58,342 bases of DNA from Thiothrix sp. (lineage in GTDB: Bacteria > Pseudomonadota > Gammaproteobacteria > Thiotrichales > Thiotrichaceae): NCBI GenBank assembly GCA_020442915.1, contig JAGRJD010000068.1, positions 1 to 58,342 of the forward strand, written 5' to 3'. Under the pieces are notes generated by a model. It did no database searches, had not been told where the DNA came from, and saw only the letters and a program-made list of their open reading frames with translations. Positions 41,260 to 49,061 of the stretch are shown here, in pieces. The translations under genes were made by a program, and so were the position numbers. Position 1 is the first letter of the stretch. Each line of letters opens with the position of its first letter.

Positions 41260-41634
41260 TTACAGGGAATGCACGAAATCCGTGACCATATCCAGCTCTT
41301 CATCGGTCAGGACACCGTGGGCCCCGAAAGGTGGCATGATGGTCTTGGGATTACTGATCCGGGAATCGGCAATCTGCGCGCGCAGCTTGGCCCGCTCAGG
41401 ATAACGGGCTTTCATGGCGATCAGGGGCGGGCCGATGTTGCCGGGCATTTCGCCGCCGGCCATCATGTGACAGGCCAGACAGTTGCCGGTCATGATGTCA
41501 AAGGCGATTTCCCTGCCTCTGGCGAGTGCTTCCTCGCTGACCTCACCTTCGGCAGCACTGACGCCCGCCAGGTTCGTGACGGCCACCAGGGTCAGCATCG
41601 AAAGTGATGCCGCCCGGGGTTTGAATTTCCACAT
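41260..41634 (-). CDS. soxX: SoxX, monoheme cytochrome c subunit of SoxAX
   Basis: A 124-residue cytochrome. The signal peptide runs to about residue 27 (VSAAE), the heme site is CLACH at 52-56, and the axial Met100 is in TIMPPFGAHG. GNIGPPLIAMKARYPERAKL is the typical SoxX middle region. The start ATG 41634 is chosen because it begins the signal peptide and has GGAGG upstream; a longer frame to 41727 adds non-conserved sequence. It is the first gene of soxXYZA, and its upstream region holds the FNR-like dyad at 41734. SoxB and SoxCD are not in the window. Confidence 0.93.
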   Translation of the reverse strand: MWKFKPRAASLSMLTLVAVTNLAGVSAAEGEVSEEALARGREIAFDIMTGNCLACHMMAGGEMPGNIGPPLIAMKARYPERAKLRAQIADSRISNPKTIMPPFGAHGVLTDEELDMVTDFVHSL

Positions 41635-41724
41635 GGGGTAAAACCTCCTCTCCAGGATAGATACGGACATGGGTGCGACTTTGCCACGCTCAGGCCTTCG
41701 TTGACAGCGGACAAATTCAGAAAG

Positions 41725-41747
41725 CATAAGTCATTGACATAAGTCAA
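41725..41747 (-). promoter_or_regulatory. Candidate operator upstream of soxX (TTGAC-N4-GTCAA and direct repeats)
   Basis: The plus strand at 41734-41747 reads TTGACATAAGTCAA, a perfect dyad of the CRP/FNR family spacing (5-bp arms, 4-bp centre). It overlaps two direct copies of CATAAGTCA at 41725 and 41738. It lies about 100 bp before the soxX start. The arms differ from classical FNR (TTGAT/ATCAA) at one base. Protein unknown. Confidence 0.45.
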
Positions 41748-41806
41748 ATTGTCATCTGAGCTTACAATAAGGCGCAATAGCTCGTAAAGGTGGTGTTTGT
41801 TTTCTG

Positions 41807-43243
41807 TCAGCCATCCAGCAGCCCCTTGTTGCGCTCGGCAAGCTGGAAGCTGCGCTGCAACACCAGGATTCTGGCCCGGGTCCGGGGTGGCAGGGTATTG
41901 ATTTTCAGGGCCTGCTGCAGGGTAGCCCTGCCATGGGCATATTCACCCAGGCGCAGGCTGCGTTCGGCATTGTACAGCATGGCCTCACCGCCCAGTCCGG
42001 CCTGCCGGGCAATGGTCTGTGCCCCTTCCAGAAACTCCAGGCTGGTGGCTTCGCTGAGGCTGACCCGGCTGATCACCTGCCAGGCCGGGTCCGGCTGGCC
42101 GGCAGCCATCAGGCTCCGGGCCAGCAGCAGGGCAAAGGCTTCATCCTGCGGGTTGCGCTGGTACCAGGGGTTCAGCAGCTGCTGTGCCTGCGCGGGCTGT
42201 TTCAGGTCCAGTAGGGCCTGTGCCCGCAGCAGCAGTGCTGCCGGCTGGTTGTCCTTCCCGGCCAGTTTCAGGGCTGCTGCCGGATTGTTGCGTCCAAGCT
42301 GTCTGAGTCCCTCGACGTAGCCCGGCAGGCCCGGATAGGGCGAAGCACCGGCAGCGGCTCCGGGGCTTGTCAGCTGGCGCAGTTTTTCGCGCGCAAAGGC
42401 ATAGTCGGGATTTTCACGCCCGCGTGCATTGCCCTGCTGCTGGGCCCGGCTGCGGGTATCGCTGAGGCGATCAATGGTCAGTGGATGGGAGTTCAGGTAT
42501 TTGCCCAGTTCACCATACGGATTGTTCTGACTGCGGTCGAGCTTTTCCATGAAGCGGGGCATACCCATGGGGTCAAAGCCGGCGGCGGCCAGTGCCCGCA
42601 GACCGACCCGGTCGGCTTCTGATTCGGCACGCTGGCTGAACACGATCTGCTGATGGGCCTGATAAGCGATGGTCCCGGAAAGGATGGCCTGACCGGCATC
42701 GGCGTCCTGGCTGGCTGCCGCCGCCCCGGCCAGGATGCCGAGCCCCGTGACCCAGGGGCTCATGGTGTTTTCCGCCTGCATGCGTTCCAGGTGATGCTGG
42801 GATACGTGTGCGATTTCATGGGCCAGTACGGCAGCCAACTCGCTTTCCGAATCGGTGCTGAGGATCAGCCCTGAATTGATGACAATGACCCCGCCAAGCA
42901 TGGAATAGGCATTGATGTCGCTGTTGTTTTCCAGCAGGACCGTCAGGTTGTCAGGGCTGATGCCGGCGGGGGGGGCCAGACGCTGGCCCAGGCGGCGCAG
43001 CCACTGCGACAGTTCCGGGTCTTCGATGATGGGGCGGGTACTGCGCAGCCGGCGCCCCAGCTGGCGGCCGGTTTCCTGCGCGTTGACCTGCCCCAGGGTG
43101 GCGGCGGCATTGCCGCCTGGCAGGTTGCCGATATCGGGAATGCGCAGGTCGAGTTCGGCCTGCAGGGGGAGGGGAGCCATGGGCAATGCGCACATCACCA
43201 GCATGAGCAGGGAAAAAGGAAACCGGGACATGGAACGGGACAT
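41807..43243 (-). CDS. BepA-like periplasmic M48 metalloprotease with TPR-type helices
   Basis: A 478-residue protein. A signal peptide ends near residue 30 (PLQA). The protease domain has the zinc motif HEIAHVSQHH (HExxH) preceded by INSGLILSTDSESELAAVLA, and the third ligand Glu in RAESEADRVGLRALA. The C-terminal half is helical, in the style of TPR repeats. This is the architecture of BepA (YfgC), which proofreads outer-membrane beta-barrel assembly. The start ATG 43243 fits the signal peptide and has AGGAG upstream; the ORF extends further without support. It is divergent from the rhodanese gene. No sulfur role is implied. Confidence 0.9.
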   Translation of the reverse strand: MSRSMSRFPFSLLMLVMCALPMAPLPLQAELDLRIPDIGNLPGGNAAATLGQVNAQETGRQLGRRLRSTRPIIEDPELSQWLRRLGQRLAPPAGISPDNLTVLLENNSDINAYSMLGGVIVINSGLILSTDSESELAAVLAHEIAHVSQHHLERMQAENTMSPWVTGLGILAGAAAASQDADAGQAILSGTIAYQAHQQIVFSQRAESEADRVGLRALAAAGFDPMGMPRFMEKLDRSQNNPYGELGKYLNSHPLTIDRLSDTRSRAQQQGNARGRENPDYAFAREKLRQLTSPGAAAGASPYPGLPGYVEGLRQLGRNNPAAALKLAGKDNQPAALLLRAQALLDLKQPAQAQQLLNPWYQRNPQDEAFALLLARSLMAAGQPDPAWQVISRVSLSEATSLEFLEGAQTIARQAGLGGEAMLYNAERSLRLGEYAHGRATLQQALKINTLPPRTRARILVLQRSFQLAERNKGLLDG

Positions 43244-43353
43244 GATATGCGTACTCCTGTGGCTATCCGTAGCCGCTATCGGTAACAGTGAAAGGGTGCA
43301 ACAAGCATGGTCTGCATGCAAGTTGGAGTTTCCGGTGACGCAGGGGTTCCTGC

Positions 43354-43410
43354 TTGACTTTCCGGTGAGAAAAATTAGAATATAATAATTATTTAATATT
43401 GATTGGGTCA
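43354..43410 (+). promoter_or_regulatory. AT-rich promoter region of the rhodanese/DsrE2 pair
   Basis: TTGACT (43354-43359) and a perfect TATAAT (43381-43386) occur, but 21 bp apart, so only the -10 is convincing. Around the -10 lies an imperfect AT-rich dyad containing AATAATTATT (43383-43392). ArsR-type sulfide/persulfide sensors bind AT-rich dyads of this kind, but there is no regulator gene nearby. Confidence 0.4.
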
Positions 43411-43412
43411 TC

Positions 43413-43745
43413 ATGTTCGGAATACAAGAAACAGACGCTGCCGGCCTCAAGACCATGCTGGATGCGGACAGGACAGTCAGGCTGATTGATGTCCGGTCGT
43501 CAGCCGAGTTCGGCCAGGGCATCATCGAAGGGGCGGAGCTGATGCCCCTGCATACCCTGCCACTGCACCTGAATGAATTTGCTGCGGATGAAACCATTGT
43601 GTTCTACTGCCGCACCGGCAGTCGCTCTGCTCAGGCCTGTCTGTTCCTGAAGCAGAATACCGGTATCGAGGCCATCAATCTGGCCGGCGGCATCGTGCAG
43701 TGGTATCAGTCCGGCCTGAAGGTGGTGCTGCCACAGGCGGCCTGA
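43413..43745 (+). CDS. Rhodanese-like sulfurtransferase
   Basis: A 110-residue single-domain rhodanese. IDVRSSAEFGQGIIEGAELM is the N-terminal signature. FYCRTGSRSAQA contains the persulfide-forming Cys66 in the active loop CRTGSRS. INLAGGIVQWYQSGLKV closes the domain. It has no signal peptide, so it works in the cytoplasm. It moves sulfane sulfur to a thiol acceptor. The next gene encodes a DsrE2-like sulfur carrier, so the two probably relay sulfur. A pairing of rhd with dsrE2 and tusA is usual in sulfur oxidisers; tusA is absent here. Confidence 0.9.
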   Translation: MFGIQETDAAGLKTMLDADRTVRLIDVRSSAEFGQGIIEGAELMPLHTLPLHLNEFAADETIVFYCRTGSRSAQACLFLKQNTGIEAINLAGGIVQWYQSGLKVVLPQAA

Positions 43746-43818
43746 TGCCGGATGAAAGGAAGAGCCACGGAGACGGGGTGGCTCGTTGTCATTATCGTTT
43801 TTGGAGAGGTCACTACCG

Positions 43819-44286
43819 ATGTCTGAGAAGAAATTAGCGATTATTGCCACCAAAGGGACGCTGGACTGGGGGTATCCTCCTTTCATTCTGGCTTCCACGG
43901 CGGCGGCCCTGGGCTATGAAGTGCAGATTTTCTTTACTTTTTACGGCCTGCAGCTGTTGAAGAAAGACCTGAACCTGCAGGTGACTTCACTCGGTAATCC
44001 GGCCATGCCGATGCCGTTTCCGGTGCCGGTCATGCTGCAGGCCCTACCCGGCATGCAGGCCATGATGACGACGATGATGAAAAAGAAAATGGCCGAAAAG
44101 GGCGTGGCCGATCTGGCGGAGCTGCGTGAGTTGTGTCAGGAGGCCGAAGTCAGGATGATCGCCTGCCAGATGACGGTGGACCTGTTTGAAATGGAAACGA
44201 AAGACTTTCTCGATGGCATCGAGTACGGAGGGGCTGCCACTTTCTTTGAGTTCGCCGGCGAGTCTGACGTCTGTCTGTTCATGTAA
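43819..44286 (+). CDS. DsrE2-like sulfur carrier (DsrE/F/DrsH family)
   Basis: A 155-residue protein of the DsrE family. LAIIATKGTLDWGYPPFILA and ALGYEVQIFFTFYGL form the conserved fold start. Cys116 in ACQMTVDLFEM is the conserved cysteine thought to bear persulfide in DsrE2; a second, Cys106, is nearby. The central stretch of Met residues (AMMTTMMKKKM) may be membrane-touching or flexible. ATG 43819 follows GGAGAGG; an upstream in-frame ATG is less likely. It is 73 bp downstream of the rhodanese gene. It likely accepts sulfur from it, as inferred from such pairs elsewhere. Confidence 0.85.
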   Translation: MSEKKLAIIATKGTLDWGYPPFILASTAAALGYEVQIFFTFYGLQLLKKDLNLQVTSLGNPAMPMPFPVPVMLQALPGMQAMMTTMMKKKMAEKGVADLAELRELCQEAEVRMIACQMTVDLFEMETKDFLDGIEYGGAATFFEFAGESDVCLFM

Positions 44287-44453
44287 TCCGGAATCGGATA
44301 CCCGGACCGGCTGCCCGGCAGCCGGTCAATACCTTGCCTGTGTCACTCCCCTGACTTTCTCCACCTTGTACCCGGCTTTCCTGGGGCAGGAAATACTCCT
44401 TCCCTGAACGGGCCGATGCGTTAGAATCGCAGCACGTTTACAGGGAGTGCACC

Positions 44454-45413
44454 ATGCTCAGGCTATTCAATATCGAGAACAGTTTCATCCGCCAGGTCAG
44501 GGTTGATGAGGCGCGCCTGCGCGAACAGCTGGCGGAGGTGAACTGGATCGACATGTGTGACCCGGACGAGCCCGAGCGCGAGCTGCTGGAAGCCCTGCTG
44601 CATACCGACCTGCCCGAGTTTGAGGATGTGGATGAAATCGAGTCCTCTGCCCGCTGCTACATTGACCAGACCGGTCTGCATGTGCATTCGCTGTTCATGT
44701 ACCAGGATGAAGGGCGTCCCAATACCGAATCGGTGGCCTTCATCCTGCAGGGTGAACGCCTGATCACCCTGCGGGACGAGAAACTGCCGGATTTCCGCCT
44801 GTTCCGCCTGCGTGCCCGCCGGGGGCAGGTGGCCTGTCGTGATGCGGCCGAGCTGCTGGTCACCATGCTGGAGCACAAGGTCGAGAACCACGCGGACCAT
44901 CTGGAAGACATTCACCACGAGCTGGAAGCCCTGGGGCATCAGGTGCTGGAGGAGGAAACCGACCTTTCCGACCTGGAGGAGGCCATCAGTGAACTGGCCC
45001 GGCTGGAGGACAGCAACGGTAAAATCCGCCTGTGCCTGATGGATACCCAGCGTGACATTTCCTTCCTGCTGCGGCACCTGCGCGAGAATCCGGAATACCT
45101 GGAAACCATGCGCGAGGTGATGCGCGACATTGAGGGCCTGATGTCCCACACCACCTTCCTGTTTGACAAGATCAACTTCCTGATGGCCTCCACCCAGGGC
45201 TTTATCAGCATTCAGCAGAACCAGATCATCAAGATTTTCTCCATCGCATCGGTCGTCTTTCTGCCCCCCACGCTGGTCGCCAGCCTGTACGGCATGAACT
45301 TCAAGCACATGCCGGAACTGGACTGGCTGCTGGGTTATCCGTGGGCGATCGGGCTGATGATCATTTCGGCGATGGCACCTTACCTGTTTTTCAAGCACAA
45401 GGGCTGGCTGTAG
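44454..45413 (+). CDS. corA: CorA-family magnesium/cobalt transporter
   Basis: A 319-residue channel. A long cytoplasmic domain with charged helices (about 1-255) is followed by two C-terminal membrane helices. The signature YGMNF lies between them, with the loop KHMPELDW then the second helix and a basic tail FKHKGWL. These are the CorA hallmarks for Mg2+ entry as a pentamer. Length is normal. It is preceded by a 167-bp gap without other features and followed by a hairpin. Substrate range (Mg2+, Co2+, Ni2+) is not resolved. Confidence 0.93.
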   Translation: MLRLFNIENSFIRQVRVDEARLREQLAEVNWIDMCDPDEPERELLEALLHTDLPEFEDVDEIESSARCYIDQTGLHVHSLFMYQDEGRPNTESVAFILQGERLITLRDEKLPDFRLFRLRARRGQVACRDAAELLVTMLEHKVENHADHLEDIHHELEALGHQVLEEETDLSDLEEAISELARLEDSNGKIRLCLMDTQRDISFLLRHLRENPEYLETMREVMRDIEGLMSHTTFLFDKINFLMASTQGFISIQQNQIIKIFSIASVVFLPPTLVASLYGMNFKHMPELDWLLGYPWAIGLMIISAMAPYLFFKHKGWL

Positions 45414-45447
45414 GCGTAGGGTCGATAACGGATTTTTTATCATCACG

Positions 45448-45468
45448 GGGTTGCCTGTCCGGCAACCC
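45448..45468 (+). terminator. Hairpin after corA
   Basis: GGGTTGCC (45448-45455) pairs with GGCAACCC (45461-45468) around a five-base loop. A T-run lies before rather than after it on the plus strand (45433-45438), so its direction as a terminator is uncertain. Confidence 0.45.
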
Positions 45469-45521
45469 GCCGGTGACAAACCGGATTGTCGTTGCTACCG
45501 GCGTTTGCTAGACTGGTGCCC

Positions 45522-45617
45522 GTGCTCTCGGGGTGTCACAGGCAGTGCCTGTGGCTGAGATACCAGATGGTGAACCCGCAGAACCTGAACCGGATCATGC
45601 CGGCGGAGGGAAGAGTC
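45522..45617 (+). promoter_or_regulatory. TPP riboswitch (thi box)
   Basis: The order CTCGGGGTGTCACAGG, then CCTGTGGCTGAGATACC, then ACCTGAACCGGATCATGCCGG, then CGGAGGGAAG reproduces the TPP aptamer core. This includes the CTGAGA pyrimidine-binding element and the conserved GGATNATGCCNGCGNAGGGAA end. It lies about 70 nt before thiB and should shut the operon when thiamine diphosphate is abundant. A sequestering or termination structure is not obvious by eye. Confidence 0.95.
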
Positions 45618-45687
45618 TTTTTCAAGCCCCATCCCCATGCCGTTGTGTCCCTGCGCATCAACCCTGGCGTCAAGGAAACAACTTTCC

Positions 45688-46686
45688 ATGAACAATGCAC
45701 CTGCCTTGCTGAACCTTGCTGTTTTGTCCCTGTTCGCCGTGCTGGCAGCACCACTGCCGGCGGCAGAGCTGACGGTCTATACTTATGACTCCTTCGTGTC
45801 CGAGTGGGGACCGGGGCCGCAGCTGGAAAAGGCCTTTGAGACCCAATGTGCCTGTGACCTCCGCTTCGTCGGGGTCGAAGATGGCGTCAGCATTCTCAAC
45901 CGCCTGCGCATTGAGGGCGAGCAGACCAGAGCGGATGTGATTCTCGGTATTGATGACGGCCTGCTGGTGGAAACCCGCGCCACCGGCCTGATTGCCGCGC
46001 ATGAAGTGCCTCTCGATGGCCTCAGCAAAACCCTGGACTGGCAGGATGCCGACTTTCTGCCGGTGGATTATGGCTACTTCGCCTTTGTCTATGACAGCAG
46101 CAGGATCAAGGCGCCGGTCACCTCACTCAAGGCGCTGGTGGCATCGGATGCCAAAGTCATTTATGAAGACCCGCGTACCAGCACCCCCGGCCAAGGCCTG
46201 ATGCTGTGGATGAAGGCCGTGTATGGCGACCAGGCGACGGCGGCCTGGAAACAGCTGGCACAACATACCGTGACCGTGACCAAAGGCTGGTGGGAAGCTT
46301 ACAGCATGTTTCTGGAAGGGGGAGCGGATTATGTACTCAGCTACAGCACTTCGCCCGCCTATCATGTGGTGACGGAGAGCAAAGACCAATACCGGGCGGC
46401 CCTGTTTTCCGAAGGCCATGTGGCGCAGGTGGAGCTGGCGGCACGCCTGAAAACCTCGCAGCAGCCGGCCCTGGCCCAGCAGTTTCTGGCCTTTCTGGTC
46501 TCTCCCGAAGCTCAGGCCGTTATTCCCGTCACCAACTGGATGCTGCCGGTCATTGATGCGGTGACACTGCCGCCGGTATTCAGCCAGCTGATCGAACCTG
46601 CCCGGATCGGCTTCACCCCCGAAGCCGTGGCCGGATCACGTCAGGACTGGATTGCCGAGTGGCGCAGTGCTGCCGTGAAAGACTGA
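45688..46686 (+). CDS. thiB: Thiamine ABC transporter substrate-binding protein
   Basis: A 332-residue periplasmic protein. The signal peptide runs to about residue 27 (PLPAAE). LTVYTYDSFVSEWGPGPQLE and DVILGIDDGLL are typical of ThiB, and SMFLEGGADYVLSYSTSPAY matches the ligand-binding region. It binds thiamine and its phosphates for the ThiPQ importer. The start ATG 45688 gives the signal peptide; a longer frame overlaps the riboswitch. Its stop shares a base with the thiP start. Controlled by the TPP riboswitch upstream. Confidence 0.94.
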   Translation: MNNAPALLNLAVLSLFAVLAAPLPAAELTVYTYDSFVSEWGPGPQLEKAFETQCACDLRFVGVEDGVSILNRLRIEGEQTRADVILGIDDGLLVETRATGLIAAHEVPLDGLSKTLDWQDADFLPVDYGYFAFVYDSSRIKAPVTSLKALVASDAKVIYEDPRTSTPGQGLMLWMKAVYGDQATAAWKQLAQHTVTVTKGWWEAYSMFLEGGADYVLSYSTSPAYHVVTESKDQYRAALFSEGHVAQVELAARLKTSQQPALAQQFLAFLVSPEAQAVIPVTNWMLPVIDAVTLPPVFSQLIEPARIGFTPEAVAGSRQDWIAEWRSAAVKD

Positions 46687-48257
46687 TGCCCAGCAGCTAC
46701 CGGGGAGGCGCCGGACGGGTTCTGGCCCTAGCCGGATTGAGCGGCCTGGTGGCAGTCACCGGGGTGGCGTTTTATGGCCTGATCGGCTTTTCCGGTCAGG
46801 TCGCTGATCCCGGTACCCTGCAGGACCCGTATTTTTACGGCATCCTGGGGTTCTCGCTCAAACAGGCAGCCCTGAGTGCCGGGCTGTCAGTGCTGCTGGG
46901 TTATCCGGTGGCACGAGCGCTTTACTACCTGCCCGGCCTGTGGTTCCGGCGCACCTTTCTGACCCTGTGCCTGCTGTGTTTTGTGCTGCCCACGCTGGTA
47001 CTGATCACCGGCCTGGTGCTGCTGCTGGGGCACTCGGGCCGGCTTGCCCCCCTGCTGGGCGCAGACTGGAACCTGTATGGGCTCAAGGGCATCCTGCTGG
47101 CACATGTATTCCTGAACCTGCCGTTTGTGGTGAGAGCACTATACCTGCAGCTGCTGCACATTCCGGATACCGCCTGGCGGCTGGCATTGCAGCTTGGGCT
47201 GCCGGCCCTGACGCGTTGGCGGCTGGTGGAATGGCCCATGGTGCGCGGACGTCTGCTGGTGCTGGGCGGCTTCGTGTTCGTGCTGTGTTTCAACAGTTTT
47301 GCCGTGGTGCTGGCCTTGGGGGGCGGGCCGCAGGCCACCACACTGGAGCTTGCGGTTTATCAGGCACTCAAATACGACTTCAATCTGCCCGAAGCCCTGA
47401 CCCTGGCCTGGGTACAGTTTGCCATTGCCGGTACACTGTTTGTGCTGCTGGGCCGGCTTGGCGGCAGCAGCTGGCTGGTGCTGGAGCAGGGCGGCGACAG
47501 GGTACCGGTTCCGGGGCGCTGGAGCCGCCTGGGGCACGGTGGTGTCTACCTTTTGTGTGCGCTGTTTCTGCTGCTGCCCCTGCTGGTATTGCTACCGGCA
47601 CTGGCCGATATTCCCGCCAGCCTCAGGCTCGCCCCCCTGCTGCAGGCCCTGCTCAACAGTTTTCTGCTGGCACTGGCCTGTGTCATTCCGGCCACGCTGC
47701 TGGCCTGGCTGCTGTTGTGGCCGCAGCGACTGGCGCAGCTGCAGCAGCGGCCCCGCCGGCGGCAGCTGCTGGAATGGCTGTCCACCCATACGCTGGCTGC
47801 GCCGGCCATGGTGTTATCCGTGGGCTGGTATGTGTTCGTCCTGCCCCGGCTGGACCTCGCGCAGTGGGGGCCGGTGCTGGTGGTGCTGCTGAACCTGGTC
47901 CTGACCCTGCCGTTTGCGCTCCAGCAGCTGCGTCCGCGCCTGCTCCAGTTTGATGCCCAGTATGCGCCCCTGTGCGCCGGACTGAAACTGGCCTGGCCGG
48001 AGCGGCTGGCCCTGGAATGGCGCTGGCTGGGCGGGAGCCTGCGGGCGGCATTTGCACTGGTTCTGCTGCTGGCCATGGGGGATGTGGCGGTATTTGCCCT
48101 GTTCGGCAATGAAGCCTGGACCACGCTGCCCTGGCTGATTTATCGCTACGCCGCCACCTACCGCATGCAGGAGGCTGCCCTGGCCTCGCTGCTGCTGCTG
48201 GTGGTGTGCGGTGTACTGGTCTGGCTGCTGGAGCAGGGGAGGGATGGGGGTGCTTGA
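46686..48257 (+). CDS. thiP: Thiamine ABC transporter permease
   Basis: A 523-residue inner-membrane permease made of two fused transport domains, each of about six helices. The first EAA-like loop is ALQLGLPALTRWRLVEWPM near residue 165, and the second is GLKLAWPERLALEWRWLGG near residue 440. This duplicated layout is typical of ThiP. It starts one base into the thiB stop and overlaps thiQ by 14 bp, as in a tight operon. Confidence 0.93.
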   Translation: MPSSYRGGAGRVLALAGLSGLVAVTGVAFYGLIGFSGQVADPGTLQDPYFYGILGFSLKQAALSAGLSVLLGYPVARALYYLPGLWFRRTFLTLCLLCFVLPTLVLITGLVLLLGHSGRLAPLLGADWNLYGLKGILLAHVFLNLPFVVRALYLQLLHIPDTAWRLALQLGLPALTRWRLVEWPMVRGRLLVLGGFVFVLCFNSFAVVLALGGGPQATTLELAVYQALKYDFNLPEALTLAWVQFAIAGTLFVLLGRLGGSSWLVLEQGGDRVPVPGRWSRLGHGGVYLLCALFLLLPLLVLLPALADIPASLRLAPLLQALLNSFLLALACVIPATLLAWLLLWPQRLAQLQQRPRRRQLLEWLSTHTLAAPAMVLSVGWYVFVLPRLDLAQWGPVLVVLLNLVLTLPFALQQLRPRLLQFDAQYAPLCAGLKLAWPERLALEWRWLGGSLRAAFALVLLLAMGDVAVFALFGNEAWTTLPWLIYRYAATYRMQEAALASLLLLVVCGVLVWLLEQGRDGGA

Positions 48258-48858
48258 GCTGGACCGGGTGCGCATTGCACGTGAAGACTGGGCGCTGGAG
48301 TACGATTTTCAGCTTGAAAGTGGTGCCATCCTGACCCTGCAGGGGCGCAGCGGGGCCGGCAAGACCACGCTACTGTTGCTGGTGGCCGGTTTTGAGGCGC
48401 CGGACAGCGGTGATATCCGCTGGCAGGGCCACTCCCTGTTACCCCTGCCGGTGGCACAGCGCCCGGTGAGCATGCTGTTTCAGGATCACAACCTGTTCGA
48501 GCATATTTCCGTATGGCGCAATCTCGGCCTCGGCATGGGCCGGCAGCGTACCCGCAGCTGGGAGCAGGCTGTCCGGGACGGGGCTGAAGCACTGGGTATC
48601 GGAACCCTGCTGGGGCGCATGCCGGCCACCCTGTCCGGTGGTCAGCGCCAGCGCGTGGCTCTGTTGCGCACCCTGCTGCGCCCGGAGCCACTGGTGCTGC
48701 TGGATGAGCCTTTTGTCGGCATGGATCCGCAGACCCATGCCCTGGCGGGTGAGTGGGTGCGTGCGCGGGCGAAGGCCGGGGGCAAAACGGTGCTGCTGGT
48801 GACCCACCATGCCCAGGATCGGGCGCTGGGGGACCGGAACCGGGTGCTGGGCGTGTAA
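48244..48858 (+). CDS. thiQ: Thiamine ABC transporter ATP-binding protein
   Basis: A 204-residue ATPase. Walker A is GRSGAGKTT near residue 34, the Q-loop SMLFQDHNLFEHISVWRN, the signature LSGGQRQRVALLRTLL, and Walker B LVLLDEPFVGMD. FQDHNLF is typical of ThiQ. It powers thiamine uptake by ThiBP. The start is ATG 48244 inside the end of thiP, with AGGGGAGGG before it. The 203-bp gap before thrS holds the thrS leader signals. Confidence 0.94.
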   Translation: MGVLELDRVRIAREDWALEYDFQLESGAILTLQGRSGAGKTTLLLLVAGFEAPDSGDIRWQGHSLLPLPVAQRPVSMLFQDHNLFEHISVWRNLGLGMGRQRTRSWEQAVRDGAEALGIGTLLGRMPATLSGGQRQRVALLRTLLRPEPLVLLDEPFVGMDPQTHALAGEWVRARAKAGGKTVLLVTHHAQDRALGDRNRVLGV

Positions 48859-49025
48859 AGTGTACCGTTTCCGGTTTAATTGCTTGCAGTCCGGGACCGG
48901 CATTGTTACCCTCACGCACCGGTATTTGCTGCAATGCACCGTTTGCTGTGGAAAGTCAGGGTGAACGGGTGGTGTGTTGAACGTGCAGCCAGTGCCGAAC
49001 CCTGTAACTATTGAATTTTAAACAT

Positions 49026-49046
49026 GTGATCTGTTGTGTGGATCAC
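49026..49046 (+). promoter_or_regulatory. thrS leader hairpin resembling a tRNA-Thr anticodon arm
   Basis: GUGAUCU (49026-49032) pairs with GGAUCAC (49040-49046), closed by one U-G pair, leaving a seven-base loop GUUGUGU. Read as an anticodon loop, position 33 is U and positions 34-36 are UGU, the anticodon for the Thr codon ACA, with a purine at 37. It ends four bases before the GGAG of thrS (49051-49054). In E. coli, threonyl-tRNA synthetase binds such a mimic in its own mRNA to repress translation. Confidence 0.6.
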
Positions 49047-49061
49047 CACTGGAGAAGAACA

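Noticed and set aside
43354..43386. TTGACT plus TATAAT as a normal sigma-70 promoter
   Set aside because: The 21-bp spacing is too long for a standard promoter; kept only as a promoter region with low confidence.
45486..45788. Short frame overlapping the TPP aptamer
   Set aside because: The sequence is explained by the riboswitch and the thiB start; no coding evidence.
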